Shown here in pieces: positions 1-7,473 of a DNA stretch of 34,161 nt. The DNA lies in assembly GCA_902801365.1 (NCBI GenBank), contig CADCHY010000011.1, positions 1-34,161 on the forward strand. The letters are read 5' to 3'. The notes under the pieces were generated by a model. The model did not search any database, was not told the origin of the DNA, and saw nothing but the letters and a program-made list of their open reading frames with translations. Positions within the stretch are counted from its first letter, which is position 1. Each line of letters opens with the position of its first letter. A program made the translations under genes and the position numbers. Source of the stretch: an uncultured Succiniclasticum sp. (lineage in GTDB: Bacteria > Bacillota > Negativicutes > Acidaminococcales > Acidaminococcaceae).

Positions 1-21
1 GCGAATCTGTTTGATTTCCAT
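1..21 (-). CDS. Start of a leftward gene, possibly a LysR-family regulator (partial)
   Basis: The reverse strand shows GGAGGTG (26-32) at ideal distance before an ATG at 21-19, followed by MEIKQIR and then the window edge. Many LysR-family regulators begin MEIKQIR or MELRQLR, so that identity is a weak guess from seven residues. A TATAAT hexamer on the same strand at 51-46 could be its -10 element. The start codon and ribosome binding site are well supported; the family is not. Confidence 0.4.
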
Positions 22-385
22 AAAGCACCTCCACCGTTTTTTTTAATTATAGCAAAACAGCCGCAGAAAAATCTACGGCTGTTAGAAAAACTTCAATTTA
101 GCTTAACTTAATGACATTGTTCTTAATTAATCCGGGAATTTTGCCTCTTTCTGCATATAAACTTGGCAATTTATATGCAGAAAGTCGTCGGGAATATGCA
201 GAAAAACTTTTTATGCCGATCGTTCTTCATATAATCCTCATATAATGTTTCAAAAAATGACTGGTATCAACCTATAGGCCGGGGCGTTTCAAGGGGCTTG
301 TTGGACAAATCCGGAGACCGTTTTTCTGAAAACAACAAAAATACCCCAAAATTCTTCGAAAATCCGGGAATTTTTCTCTTTCGCC
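22..385. other. Gene-free AT-rich stretch with repeats
   Basis: No convincing gene is present. It holds an 8-bp hairpin (56-63 with 76-83), a long inverted repeat (148-185), a further copy of its arm core ATATGCAGAAA (195-205), and short degenerate repeats. ATCCGGGAATTTT occurs at 131-143 and again at 362-374. A segment at 211-228 resembles the 593-612 end of the DUF1902 gene. This looks like decayed mobile-element sequence. Confidence 0.5.
148..185. repeat. Perfect 15-bp inverted repeat with an 8-bp spacer
   Basis: The arm CTTTCTGCATATAAA (148-162) is matched exactly by its reverse complement at 171-185 across the asymmetric spacer CTTGGCAA. A third, partial arm (ATATGCAGAAA) follows at 195-205. 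No T-tract follows, so it does not look like a terminator. The 15-8-15 layout resembles tyrosine-recombinase core sites (loxP is 13-8-13), but it could also be a dimeric repressor or partition site. The function is unassigned. Confidence 0.75.
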
Positions 386-580
386 CTAAAAACGACCAAG
401 GAATTGACGGAGGACCTCTTCCGTTGCCCGAGATTCGCCGACCCGGGCGCATAACTCATGGAAGCGATTTACGTTGTTCGATTCTTTTGCCTGTACCGCT
501 TCCTGAATTATCGAAGCAGACTTATATTTTTGGCGGGTATATAACTCGCTGACCACTTTCTTCGTCAGGCGGAGCAGCTC
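386..580 (-). pseudogene. Open extension downstream of an amber codon in the DUF1902 frame
   Basis: After the TAG at 583-581, the frame of the DUF1902-like gene stays open for 64 codons and ends at TAG 388-386. The translation looks protein-like: ELLRLTKKVVSELYTRQK at the start, then an amphipathic helical stretch ending VLRQFLGRF. One G-to-T change (GAG to TAG) would explain the amber, restoring MTDEELLRL. It was either the C-terminal half of a longer protein or a separate small gene starting at ATG 592-590, but that ATG has no good ribosome binding site. I do not recognise the family. Confidence 0.45.
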
Positions 581-823
581 CTAATCCGTCATATGCCGTA
601 GATCGTTCTTACTTAAACTTAATGCCCCTGTGATTGAATCAACAGAAGTCCTCTTTCGTGTCAAAAGTGTAATTTCTGGAACCGCTTCTTTTAATGCGCT
701 GATTAAGCCATCGATCGATTCCGCCTCTAATTCAAGACCAGGAGCTTCTTCGACTTTTGCTATCCATACAGTTTGGTCTGAATCCCAAACAAGTTCAATT
801 TTAAGATTTCTATCGTCTATCAT
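581..823 (-). CDS. DUF1902 / HicB-like small protein
   Basis: This 80-residue protein has the pattern of DUF1902, a relative of HicB antitoxins: an early WDSDQTVWIAKVEEAPGLELEA segment forming the partial RNase-H-like fold, then a SIDGLISALKEAVPEI helix. HicB-like proteins often pair with a HicA toxin, but no HicA-like neighbour is visible. The start ATG (823-821) has a strong AGGAGGAG site. It lies 15 bases after the unknown gene at 839-1252, so the two probably form one leftward operon. The last residues run into a TAG followed by a long open extension, so it may be a truncated product of a longer protein. Confidence 0.7.
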   Translation of the reverse strand: MIDDRNLKIELVWDSDQTVWIAKVEEAPGLELEAESIDGLISALKEAVPEITLLTRKRTSVDSITGALSLSKNDLRHMTD

Positions 824-838
824 TTTCTCCTCCTCTCT

Positions 839-1252
839 TTACGCGTTCCCATCGAGCAGCCACATCCTGTCTATCCCGGTCTCCCGGCGAAGATACTGCG
901 AGGGATCGTACTTGGGCTGTACGTCATTGAAAACCGCACAACCCTCTGCCTTGTAATGCCTGCCCAGCCGGTCACGCGCCATAACCTCCCAGGTCCCGTC
1001 ACTTCCTTCCTCATCATCCTTCACTGCAAGCGTATCACAGATCATGGAGCAAAACACCCAAATCTTGACGAAAGGAAGCCTGATTATCCTTGGAGCCACG
1101 CTGCCATCCACAGACTCGTCGAACCGGAAAACGCCGTCCCGGTTCATAAAGACACGCTGTTCTGCGACGCCGTTGCCCGCTGTCTTCTTGCGGCTTACAA
1201 CCAGTATGTCTCTTACCTGTTCACAGTCCAATTCGGCAAAATAATAATCCAC
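839..1252 (-). CDS. Hypothetical protein of the mobile element
   Basis: This 137-residue protein is not recognised. I chose the GTG start at 1252-1250 because AAGGAGG sits seven bases upstream; a longer frame reaching 1300 has no such signal. The sequence begins VDYYFAELDCEQVRDILVV and is rich in charged and aromatic residues, with no signal peptide or clear membrane segment. It is first in a two-gene operon with the DUF1902-like gene and diverges from the relaxase, with the oriT candidate between them. A role in element maintenance or mobilization is possible from position only. Confidence 0.6.
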   Translation of the reverse strand: MDYYFAELDCEQVRDILVVSRKKTAGNGVAEQRVFMNRDGVFRFDESVDGSVAPRIIRLPFVKIWVFCSMICDTLAVKDDEEGSDGTWEVMARDRLGRHYKAEGCAVFNDVQPKYDPSQYLRRETGIDRMWLLDGNA

Positions 1253-1639
1253 ATTAACACCTCCTTCGACATCCTCGTAAAGATGTCTTTTTTTATGCAA
1301 CGATATCTTGGTTTTGTGTTAGAGTTAATATTGAAAAAGTCGACAGAGCGAACTTACCGAAATCTCCTCTCCACCCTCCTCACTCCGTTCGTTTTGTGGG
1401 GAGATTTCGTCATTCGCCCACTTTATAAAAGTGGGACAAAGCCCGCTTATGCGGGACACGCCGGAGGCGTGTGGGAATGCCTTATGGCCTTCCCTATATC
1501 AAACGCAATCCAACCATGTAGAAAATCTACACATATACCCGATTGAAAACCGATTCGGGCGAAGAGAAAAATGCCCTGTCCATCAGTCCAAGCCATCGCA
1601 CTAATTGCATACATATCAATGAAAGAGAGGTGAGCAGCC
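1253..1639. other. Intergenic region between divergent genes, containing the oriT candidate
   Basis: No gene is supported here. The region holds four hairpins (listed separately), AT-rich flanks that may carry promoters for both divergent genes, and the relaxase ribosome binding site GAGGTG near 1627-1632. Short open frames crossing it have no ribosome binding sites and run through the hairpins. Confidence 0.6.
1358..1472. other. oriT: Candidate origin of transfer (oriT): four consecutive hairpins
   Basis: Four inverted repeats sit in tandem 170 bases upstream of the relaxase start. They are CGAAATCTCC (1358-1367) with 1400-1409; CCCACTTT (1417-1424) with 1428-1435; CCCGC (1442-1446) with 1451-1455; and ACACGCC (1456-1462) with 1466-1472. 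Relaxases of the MobA/MobL family usually nick next to such a repeat, upstream of their own gene. The nick position is not determinable by eye. The reverse-strand ATAAGCGGGC between hairpins 2 and 3 is loosely like IncQ nick regions. Confidence 0.6.
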
Positions 1640-4051
1640 ATGGCTTCCACATACCACTTCAGCAGCCAGCCGGTGCCGACAGGCAAGACCGCGACTGCCC
1701 ATTTCGATTACATCAACCGGGAAGGCAAATACGACCCGCAGAAGTTCGGTGAAGACGACATCCGCGCGATTGGCGAAGGCAACACGCCCGAGTGGGCAAA
1801 AACCCCGAAAGAATTCTGGGAAGCATCCGACCGGTTCGGCAGAGCGAACGGCCGCAGCTACCGGGAAATCAACATCGCGTTACAGAACGAACTCAGCATG
1901 GAAGACAACATAGGGCTTGTCAAAGACTTCATCAAAGAAAGCGGTATCGGTAGCGAACATTTTTACGTTTACGCCATCCACAGCCGTGAAAGCATCGACG
2001 GCAAGCAGGAGAACATCCACGCGCACATCATGTTCAACGAGAAGGTCATCGAACCAGACAGACCGTTAGACCGTTACGACTACTTCCGCAGCTATGCGGT
2101 GAACCGGGAAGGACAACCTACCAGTGGATACCGTACCAGCACGAAGCACAGCAGCAAACAGGGCATCCTTGCCGACCGTTACCTGTGGGAGTGCATCGTG
2201 AACCGGAAGTTCCGTGAACGGAACATGGACGAGCGTGTCAGCGCCAAGTCATTGAAGGCACAGCGGGCCGACCTGTTGGAACAGGGACGGTTCGAGGAGG
2301 CTGCCTTGTTGGACCGTACCCCTGCCTCGCATGTCGGGAGCTTATTGAAGCACAAGGGCAACGCGGAGAAAGTCAGGGAATACGTCCGGCAGTTCCTGAA
2401 GGAAGCAGAAGCCAAGGAATCGGAAGACAAGGCCATGGATGTCGCCGAGGCCGCCAAGGAAGAACAACAGCCGGAAAGCGTCAACGTGGCCGTCTATAAT
2501 TACGAAGAAGAAGAGAAAGCGAAGAAGCGTCGCGCCAAGCTGAAGACCACCCGTGACGAATTGGAACAAATCGAAGACCAGAACGAGAAACTGTTGGCTA
2601 TCTACGCCCACGATTACGTCGTCCGCCAGCTGGCGAGGAAGATCCAGAATGAACGCATGGAAGCCGTCGAAAAGGCTGTCGAAAAAGAAGCCGATAAGCT
2701 GGCGAAGGCCGACCTGAACGTGACCGTGGGAGATATCTCCGACGCGCTGGCCAAGGAACACGCTACATTAAAACCTGCGGTCCTTGAGCTGCGGAAGAAA
2801 TATAGCGAAGCCAAAGGCAAAAAGGTGCCGGAGGAACACATCCGCTCCGTCGCCTTGAACCGCATCACGAACGGGGAATACGACCGACTGCGTAAACAGA
2901 TCCCGGCCCTCAAAAAGAAATTAAAGGAGATTGATGAAAAAGCAAAAAGGATTTTCCCGGAATACTTTGCAGCGAACGTAGAATGGGCCAAAGCGAACAA
3001 GCAAAAATTCGGAGAGTTATCCGATAGCTATAACACGTGGGCTTCCAAGTACAGGACTCCATACCTTTCGCAAAAACTGAATATAAGAAAACGACTGGAT
3101 GTTATTAACAACATTTCAATTTTTAACAAAACGGAATACGAGGATGCCGTCGCTTCCGTACGTGCGGACAACGCCAGGATAGACGCCGAAATCAAGAAGC
3201 TGAGCGTCGAATACGGCAAGATCAAGAGCAAAGAAAAACGGATCGCGCAGCTGCAGGCCGAACTGTCACATTTTGACCAGAGCCGGATTCTCTTTGCCGG
3301 AAAAGTCAACCGCATCCTCACCAAGAACGACAAGATAGACGGCAAGACCCCGGTACGAACGATGGAACGTTTCGTCCATAACGGAAACGAATATTACATC
3401 ACCGGTTCGCACGGCGGAGGCAAACAAGGCGGGTATGAGACCGCCGTCCGCCTCCATGACGACGTGACAGCCGGAAGCGTGCCGACGTATGCCATCCTGT
3501 ACCATTATGACGGTTCGTTTAAAGAGGTAATGCCTGTAGAGGATCGGACGAAGTTATACGCGGGACGGGCCACGACGAAAGACAATGCTTTCAGAGCGTC
3601 CCCCAACGAAAAAGGCGATGTCGCCCTACCCTCTTCCAGGGATATCCTGGACAAATCACCGGCGGTACAGGAAGCCAAAACGTACCGTACAGCACAAACC
3701 GTTTCCCTTGCGGTGCACAGCGTCGCCGGGATCCTTGGCAACAATAAAAAGGAAACCGCCAACAAGCACACGAAGCTCCACTTCCGTAAAGACGATGGCA
3801 GCCTGTCCGAGATCGAACGTCTCATCCGTCAAGCTCTCGCTGACGAAGCAGATATCACCGAAGACCTGCCGGACCATAAATCCAAGATCGACGCTTTGAA
3901 AGAAGTCTCGAACGCAATCGCCGCCTTCCGGGGACACCGGCGAAGGGAACGCCAAACCGGCGAAGGGAACGTCAAAGAAGCGGTTCCAAGTTTCCAGAAT
4001 AGTAAAAGACCTCGCAGGGAATCACCGCAGTCCAAGAGTTTTACATTATAA
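1640..4051 (+). CDS. mobL: MobA/MobL family relaxase (MOBQ)
   Basis: This is an 803-residue conjugative relaxase that should nick oriT and stay covalently bound to the 5' end of the transferred strand. The N-terminal domain (about residues 1-235) shows AHFDYINREGKY with candidate catalytic Tyr24, the conserved EWAKTPKEFWEASDRFG block, and the metal-binding three-His set H114, H127 and H129 in NIHAHIMFNE. Residues 240 to about 560 are highly charged and coiled-coil-like. The C-terminal part is of unknown function. The start is supported by GAGGTG eight bases upstream. Near the 3' end a 20-bp tandem duplication (3936-3975) shifts the frame, so the last 30 or so residues may not be ancestral. 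No coupling protein or type IV secretion gene is nearby, so transfer would need a helper element. Confidence 0.93.
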   Translation: MASTYHFSSQPVPTGKTATAHFDYINREGKYDPQKFGEDDIRAIGEGNTPEWAKTPKEFWEASDRFGRANGRSYREINIALQNELSMEDNIGLVKDFIKESGIGSEHFYVYAIHSRESIDGKQENIHAHIMFNEKVIEPDRPLDRYDYFRSYAVNREGQPTSGYRTSTKHSSKQGILADRYLWECIVNRKFRERNMDERVSAKSLKAQRADLLEQGRFEEAALLDRTPASHVGSLLKHKGNAEKVREYVRQFLKEAEAKESEDKAMDVAEAAKEEQQPESVNVAVYNYEEEEKAKKRRAKLKTTRDELEQIEDQNEKLLAIYAHDYVVRQLARKIQNERMEAVEKAVEKEADKLAKADLNVTVGDISDALAKEHATLKPAVLELRKKYSEAKGKKVPEEHIRSVALNRITNGEYDRLRKQIPALKKKLKEIDEKAKRIFPEYFAANVEWAKANKQKFGELSDSYNTWASKYRTPYLSQKLNIRKRLDVINNISIFNKTEYEDAVASVRADNARIDAEIKKLSVEYGKIKSKEKRIAQLQAELSHFDQSRILFAGKVNRILTKNDKIDGKTPVRTMERFVHNGNEYYITGSHGGGKQGGYETAVRLHDDVTAGSVPTYAILYHYDGSFKEVMPVEDRTKLYAGRATTKDNAFRASPNEKGDVALPSSRDILDKSPAVQEAKTYRTAQTVSLAVHSVAGILGNNKKETANKHTKLHFRKDDGSLSEIERLIRQALADEADITEDLPDHKSKIDALKEVSNAIAAFRGHRRRERQTGEGNVKEAVPSFQNSKRPRRESPQSKSFTL
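3936..3975 (+). repeat. 20-bp tandem duplication at the 3' end of the relaxase gene
   Basis: Bases 3936-3955 and 3956-3975 are identical at 19 of 20 positions. Since 20 is not a multiple of three, the two copies are read in different frames (HRRRER versus TGEGNV). Removing one copy would give a different, shorter C-terminus ending SGSKFPE. One of the two states is the result of a frameshift. Confidence 0.85.
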
Positions 4052-4054
4052 TTG

Positions 4055-4084
4055 ATGGGATAGAAACAGCTACCCTATATTTTT
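4055..4084 (+). terminator. Possible weak terminator behind mobL
   Basis: GGGATAG and CTACCC form a stem with one bulged base just after the relaxase stop, followed by TATATTTTTG. It lies between two convergent genes. The stem is short, so this is tentative. Confidence 0.35.
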
Positions 4085-4086
4085 GA

Positions 4087-4638
4087 TTATTCTTTTTCCG
4101 GTTCGGGTTCCTTCTTCAGCAAGGCAACAATGTCCTTCAATTCGGCAATGGCTCCGACCGCATCCACAGCTGCAGCGTTGTTTTTGAGGCTCTGAATCAA
4201 TGTATCTTTTTCGTTGATAGAATCATTCAGTTTGCCGACCTCAATAGTCAGCTTGTTGTTTTCAGCTGTCGCAGTATTCAAAGCCTCTTCCAGCTTCACA
4301 ATGCGTTCTTTAAGTTCGTCCTGTTTCGCCTGTAAGTCGGCAATCGTCCGGGTTTTGGTTTTTAGTTCTACATTTAACTCCTTCTCCGCCGTAGTCTTTG
4401 CCAAAACAGCCATATCAATGCTGGAAAAATACAAGTCATTAATCTGTTTCAGTACGGCCCTGAAAGCATCAATATCATCAGCCCGACCCGGTACCTTCTC
4501 TTTCAACTTCTTTTCCTGATAAGCTTCCAAAAGCTGGGGGAACAGGTCCGTCTTGGTAATGTTATACTCTTCTGCCAGCTTGTCAAACTTTTCGATAGTC
4601 TCTTCTTCTGCACGTACAGACGTGGTCTTTGTTGCCAT
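4087..4638 (-). CDS. Ribbon-helix-helix-type DNA-binding protein with coiled coil
   Basis: This 183-residue protein starts ATKTTSVRAEEETIEKFDKL. That resembles the short strand and two helices of ribbon-helix-helix proteins used in plasmid partition or as relaxosome accessories. Residues about 85-150 are a strong coiled coil (ELNVELKTKTRTIADLQ onward, heptad-rich and full of K, E, L and N). The tail is acidic and charged. An AGGAG site lies ten bases before the start. It converges on the relaxase and diverges from the next gene, so it may regulate that gene or act at oriT. The assignment rests on pattern only. Confidence 0.65.
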   Translation of the reverse strand: MATKTTSVRAEEETIEKFDKLAEEYNITKTDLFPQLLEAYQEKKLKEKVPGRADDIDAFRAVLKQINDLYFSSIDMAVLAKTTAEKELNVELKTKTRTIADLQAKQDELKERIVKLEEALNTATAENNKLTIEVGKLNDSINEKDTLIQSLKNNAAAVDAVGAIAELKDIVALLKKEPEPEKE

Positions 4639-4701
4639 ATATGCATCACTCCTTTGTTATAATTGATTGTTTATATAATGTTTAGGAAAGGATTTATATT
4701 A

Positions 4702-5157
4702 ATGGTACTTAATGAACAAAAGAATAAGAGTTATCTCCTCCATCTATCGAAAGAAGACATGACTCTTGCAAAAATATCTGCTGCCAGGCAGGGGATAAAT
4801 CTAAAGGAATTTTTTCTAAGTGCGATAAGGAAAGCTTGTATGGAAAACAAAGGTGAATCAAAAACCATAATGAACGATGACGACTGTATAAGTTTATATG
4901 ATTTGAAGTGCCGGATTATCCATAAGATAGAATTACATTTGGATGAGAATCTGAGAACTGTCGAAGAACCGTTAGGTGGTTTATTTATGAGTTATATTGA
5001 AGAGTACAAAAGTATAGTAAAGGATTATCCAGTAGTTACGCTAGTACGAGTTGGATCTAATGAAGGTGGTTATGATACAACCGATGAAGATAAAATCAGA
5101 ATTATAAAACGAGCAGAGCGTTGGTATCGGCAGGAGATTCACGGCAGTGAAGAATAA
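4702..5157 (+). CDS. Small plasmid-type hypothetical protein
   Basis: This 151-residue protein is not recognised. I chose ATG 4702 because AAAGGA lies just upstream; an in-frame ATG further up has no such site. The first 45 residues (SYLLHLSKEDMTLAKISAAR and the following KEFFLSAIRKAC helix) resemble the DNA-binding part of small mobilization or antitoxin proteins. The remainder is a mixed helical region. Its DNA is clearly more AT-rich than the topB fragment that begins at its last codons, so the gene's 3' end coincides with a recombination junction. A TATAAT at 4674-4679 is a plausible -10. Confidence 0.6.
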   Translation: MVLNEQKNKSYLLHLSKEDMTLAKISAARQGINLKEFFLSAIRKACMENKGESKTIMNDDDCISLYDLKCRIIHKIELHLDENLRTVEEPLGGLFMSYIEEYKSIVKDYPVVTLVRVGSNEGGYDTTDEDKIRIIKRAERWYRQEIHGSEE

Positions 5158-5959
5158 ATATTACGAGATGGTCGGCGTCTTCCACAAGAACGGGTCGGAA
5201 CAGACGTTCCGGGCGCGGCATGTGCCGGGCGAAGACCTCACCATGGACAGCGAGGGGCGTGTACTGAACAAGAACGTCCTGTCCATCGTCATGGGGAAGG
5301 TCACGGGGCGGCCGGGCAAGGTTACGAAATGTACCTGCAAGAAAGGGACAGAAGCCCCACCCCTGCCGTATTCGCTGGATACCCTGCAGGTAGAGGCGAA
5401 CCGTTCGCTGGGATATTCCCCTAAGGTGGTCTTGGACACAGCGCAAAGCCTGTATGAGAAGAAACTGACCAGTTATCCCCGCTCGGACTGTAACTATATC
5501 CCCACAAGCCAGCACGGGGACGGGGAAAAAATTCTGAAGATGCTGGCCGGGTACGGCATCCCTGGTGCGGATCAGGGAAGCCTGAAAATTGAAAGCAAGG
5601 CTTTCAACGATAAGAAAGTCACAGCCCACCATGCAATCATACCCACTGGCGTTATGCCGAAGGAACTGAACGAGAAAGAGACCGCCCTGTACAAGATGAT
5701 AGCGTCCCGCTATACATTGCAGTATCTTCCACCTTGTGAGTTTAAGAGCATGCAGTTCGAGGTGACGGTGGCCGGGGAGATTTTCCAGGGAGGTGGGAAA
5801 CTCATCCTGAAAGAAGGTTTCCGTAAATTTATGAAGCGGGAAGCCAAAGACGTTGAAAAAGACGAGGGACAGGCGGAATTGCCGGACATCCGGGAGGGCG
5901 ATACCGTCACGGGTCATTATTGGATTAAGAGATTGAGAATAATGGTAAACATGATATAA
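5147..5959 (+). pseudogene. topB: DNA topoisomerase III core fragment, truncated at both ends
   Basis: The frame encodes about 255 residues of a type IA topoisomerase III, including the catalytic-tyrosine block KKLTSYPRSDCNYI and the HHAIIPTGV segment of the central domain. The N-terminal Toprim domain is missing: homology starts abruptly at KYYEMVGVFHKNG (about 5155). The C-terminal part is also missing: after GDTVTGHY (about 5920) the sequence turns into an unrelated AT-rich tail ending RIMVNMI. With no Toprim acidic residues it cannot relax DNA. MobL-type elements often carry a full topB, so this is a relic of such a gene. It has no own start signal, and the ATG at 5147 falls inside the preceding gene. 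Confidence 0.85.
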
Positions 5960-5975
5960 ACATAGTAATGCAATA

Positions 5976-6521
5976 TTAATAAAGCAACTTCATGTGATCC
6001 CCCAATTCTACGAGCCGCTTCTGGCCCATAACCAACATGTTAACCGCAGAATCCCTCTTACGCTTGGTAAGGTCTTCATATATTCTACGAGTTTGCGCAC
6101 GGACAGTTGGGTAGTCTTTCGCTGCGCAGAAGCACAAATTTCTCCATCCAATTGCCTTTACAGTATCAGTAATTTCTTTTGTTGAAAATTCCAAATCGCC
6201 AGTGTACACGGAACTCTCGGTAAGATAATAATCATGCATTCTCGCTTCGATTTCCGCCAAAGCCTCTCCCCAGCTTTTCTGCCTTGTTTCCTGACTTTCT
6301 TCTACAAGATTTTGTGCTGCCTGCAGAATTTCAGCTACTGCCGGCAAAAACGTTTTTTCGTATAAACACTTCTGACAGGCCGCGTCAAGAATTTCAATCG
6401 GCATCCCATCAAACGCTTTGGCGTATACTGCAATCCGGTTACCGTCGTCACCCTGTCCATATGCGGTAAACAGTGCGGTCAATATTTTTACTCTAGATAT
6501 TTGATTCTGTTTTTTGTTCAT
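5976..6521 (-). CDS. Phage G39P-like helicase loader/inhibitor
   Basis: This 181-residue protein matches the layout of phage replication proteins that load or restrain the DnaB-type helicase (SPP1 G39P family). It has an N-terminal helical region with ILTALFTAYGQGDD, then IEILDAACQKCLYEKTFLP and AVAEILQAAQ, where family members show a conserved proline and xAEI pattern. Its ATG lies three bases before the upstream gene's stop, with GAGG inside that gene, so translation is probably coupled. The downstream partner would be the host replicative helicase. The family match is by pattern, not by search. Confidence 0.65.
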   Translation of the reverse strand: MNKKQNQISRVKILTALFTAYGQGDDGNRIAVYAKAFDGMPIEILDAACQKCLYEKTFLPAVAEILQAAQNLVEESQETRQKSWGEALAEIEARMHDYYLTESSVYTGDLEFSTKEITDTVKAIGWRNLCFCAAKDYPTVRAQTRRIYEDLTKRKRDSAVNMLVMGQKRLVELGDHMKLLY

Positions 6522-6523
6522 GC

Positions 6524-7267
6524 TTAAGCCTCGCTTTCATCAATCCCTAATGTCTCAAGTGCTTTGTTATAACCGGCTTTAGAATCATTTCTTCTGACAA
6601 CAGGACTTGGCTTTGCCGCGCCTACCTTTTCTTGATCACGTCTTGCCCAGTTCCTAATCGTGGCAAGATGGTTTTTATATGTTTTCCCAGTACTTTCGCA
6701 GTATTCGCTTAGTCGGTCAATCCGCACCTGCCAATCTGACGGGAATTCACTTTTCAGCGCTTCCAATTCGATATCGGAAAGCAGGACGTTATTATACCGA
6801 CCGTATTTGTAGCGGGCGAGCTTTTCTTTCCCCTTTTCTTTTTCTTTATTAACTGAGTTATTATCTTTACTCGGTTTATTATAGTTACTAACATTATTCT
6901 GTGTGATTTTTAAATCACAACCTTGTGATTTTTTAGTCACACCCCTTGTGATTTTTAAATCACAACCTTGTGATTTTTTAATCACAAGGCCTGTAAGATA
7001 AATTTTCCGGGAATTTCCGTTGCATTTATCAACTTCAACTTCTACATAATCGCACATTTTTAAATGAGAAATACATCTCGAAATATGTTCACGTGTTATG
7101 CCGTACAATTCAGCAAAATACCCGCTAGTTGCCCAACAATAGCCGTCTTTATTACATAAGCTTGTTATTTCAGCATATAACAGCCTCTCAATAGGCTTTA
7201 ATCGCTTGTCATAACGTACATTTGCCGGAAGAACCGCAAAGTAACCCGGTTTTTCAATTTGCTTCAT
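6524..7267 (-). CDS. Phage-type replisome organizer / replication initiator
   Basis: This 247-residue protein has an N-terminal winged-helix domain of the HTH_36 type (about residues 15-85, KRLKPIERLLYAEITSLC through TREHISRCISHLKMCDYVEV), a low-complexity linker, and a C-terminal DnaD-like segment (ELEALKSEFPSDWQVRIDRL then KTYKNHLATIRNWARRD). This is the layout of lambda O / SPP1 gp38-type origin binders. I chose the ATG at 7267 because AGGAGG lies just upstream; an extension to 7363 adds a hydrophobic, unlikely N-terminus. The linker contains a repeated KKSQGCDLKIT, encoded by four palindromic iterons that probably form the replication origin. It is operonic with the loader-like gene. Confidence 0.8.
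   Translation of the reverse strand: MKQIEKPGYFAVLPANVRYDKRLKPIERLLYAEITSLCNKDGYCWATSGYFAELYGITREHISRCISHLKMCDYVEVEVDKCNGNSRKIYLTGLVIKKSQGCDLKITRGVTKKSQGCDLKITQNNVSNYNKPSKDNNSVNKEKEKGKEKLARYKYGRYNNVLLSDIELEALKSEFPSDWQVRIDRLSEYCESTGKTYKNHLATIRNWARRDQEKVGAAKPSPVVRRNDSKAGYNKALETLGIDESEA
6902..6989. repeat. ori: Four iteron-like palindromes inside the initiator gene (candidate origin)
   Basis: Units start near 6902, 6923, 6946 and 6968, a spacing of 21-23 bp (about two helical turns). The best unit is TTGTGATTTTTAAATCACAA (6946-6965); the last is flanked to CCTTG...CAAGG (6966-6989). Each is a near-palindrome and the block is AT-rich. Lambda-type phages carry their origin as iterons inside the initiator gene, and this matches. 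Confidence 0.75.
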
Positions 7268-7289
7268 TTTTCCTCCTATCACACTAACG

Positions 7290-7326
7290 CTGCACAAATA
7301 TTTGCGTGCAGATTTCGTGCAGATTT
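7290..7326. promoter_or_regulatory. Repeated CTGCAC-type sites upstream of the replication operon
   Basis: Two perfect tandem copies of CGTGCAGATTT (7305-7315 and 7316-7326) lie 40-60 bases upstream of the initiator start. An inverted CTGCAC half-site (7290-7295) also faces GTGCAG at 7306-7311. Such repeats suit an operator for autoregulation or another initiator binding site. I could not place a convincing -35/-10 pair. Confidence 0.5.
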
Positions 7327-7473
7327 GTAAAAAAAAGAACGGATTCCAAAGGAAAAATACCAACTTTTTGAATAAACAAAAACATTGGTAAATCGCTTGA
7401 AATCCGCACTAATACTGGGTTCCCGTACATTTAAACCATCGACGGTTTTTACTCCCAAAAACCGCCTCCACGC

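Noticed and set aside
267..552. Overlapping small frames on both strands near the left edge
   Set aside because: Neither has a ribosome binding site. The reverse-strand extension in the DUF1902 frame explains the coding-like part better.
956..1546. Forward frame of about 196 codons overlapping the reverse operon
   Set aside because: It runs through the reverse gene at 839-1252 and the oriT hairpins, and has no start signal.
6902..6989. CRISPR array
   Set aside because: The repeats are directly adjacent near-palindromes without unique spacers and lie inside a coding gene; no cas genes are present.
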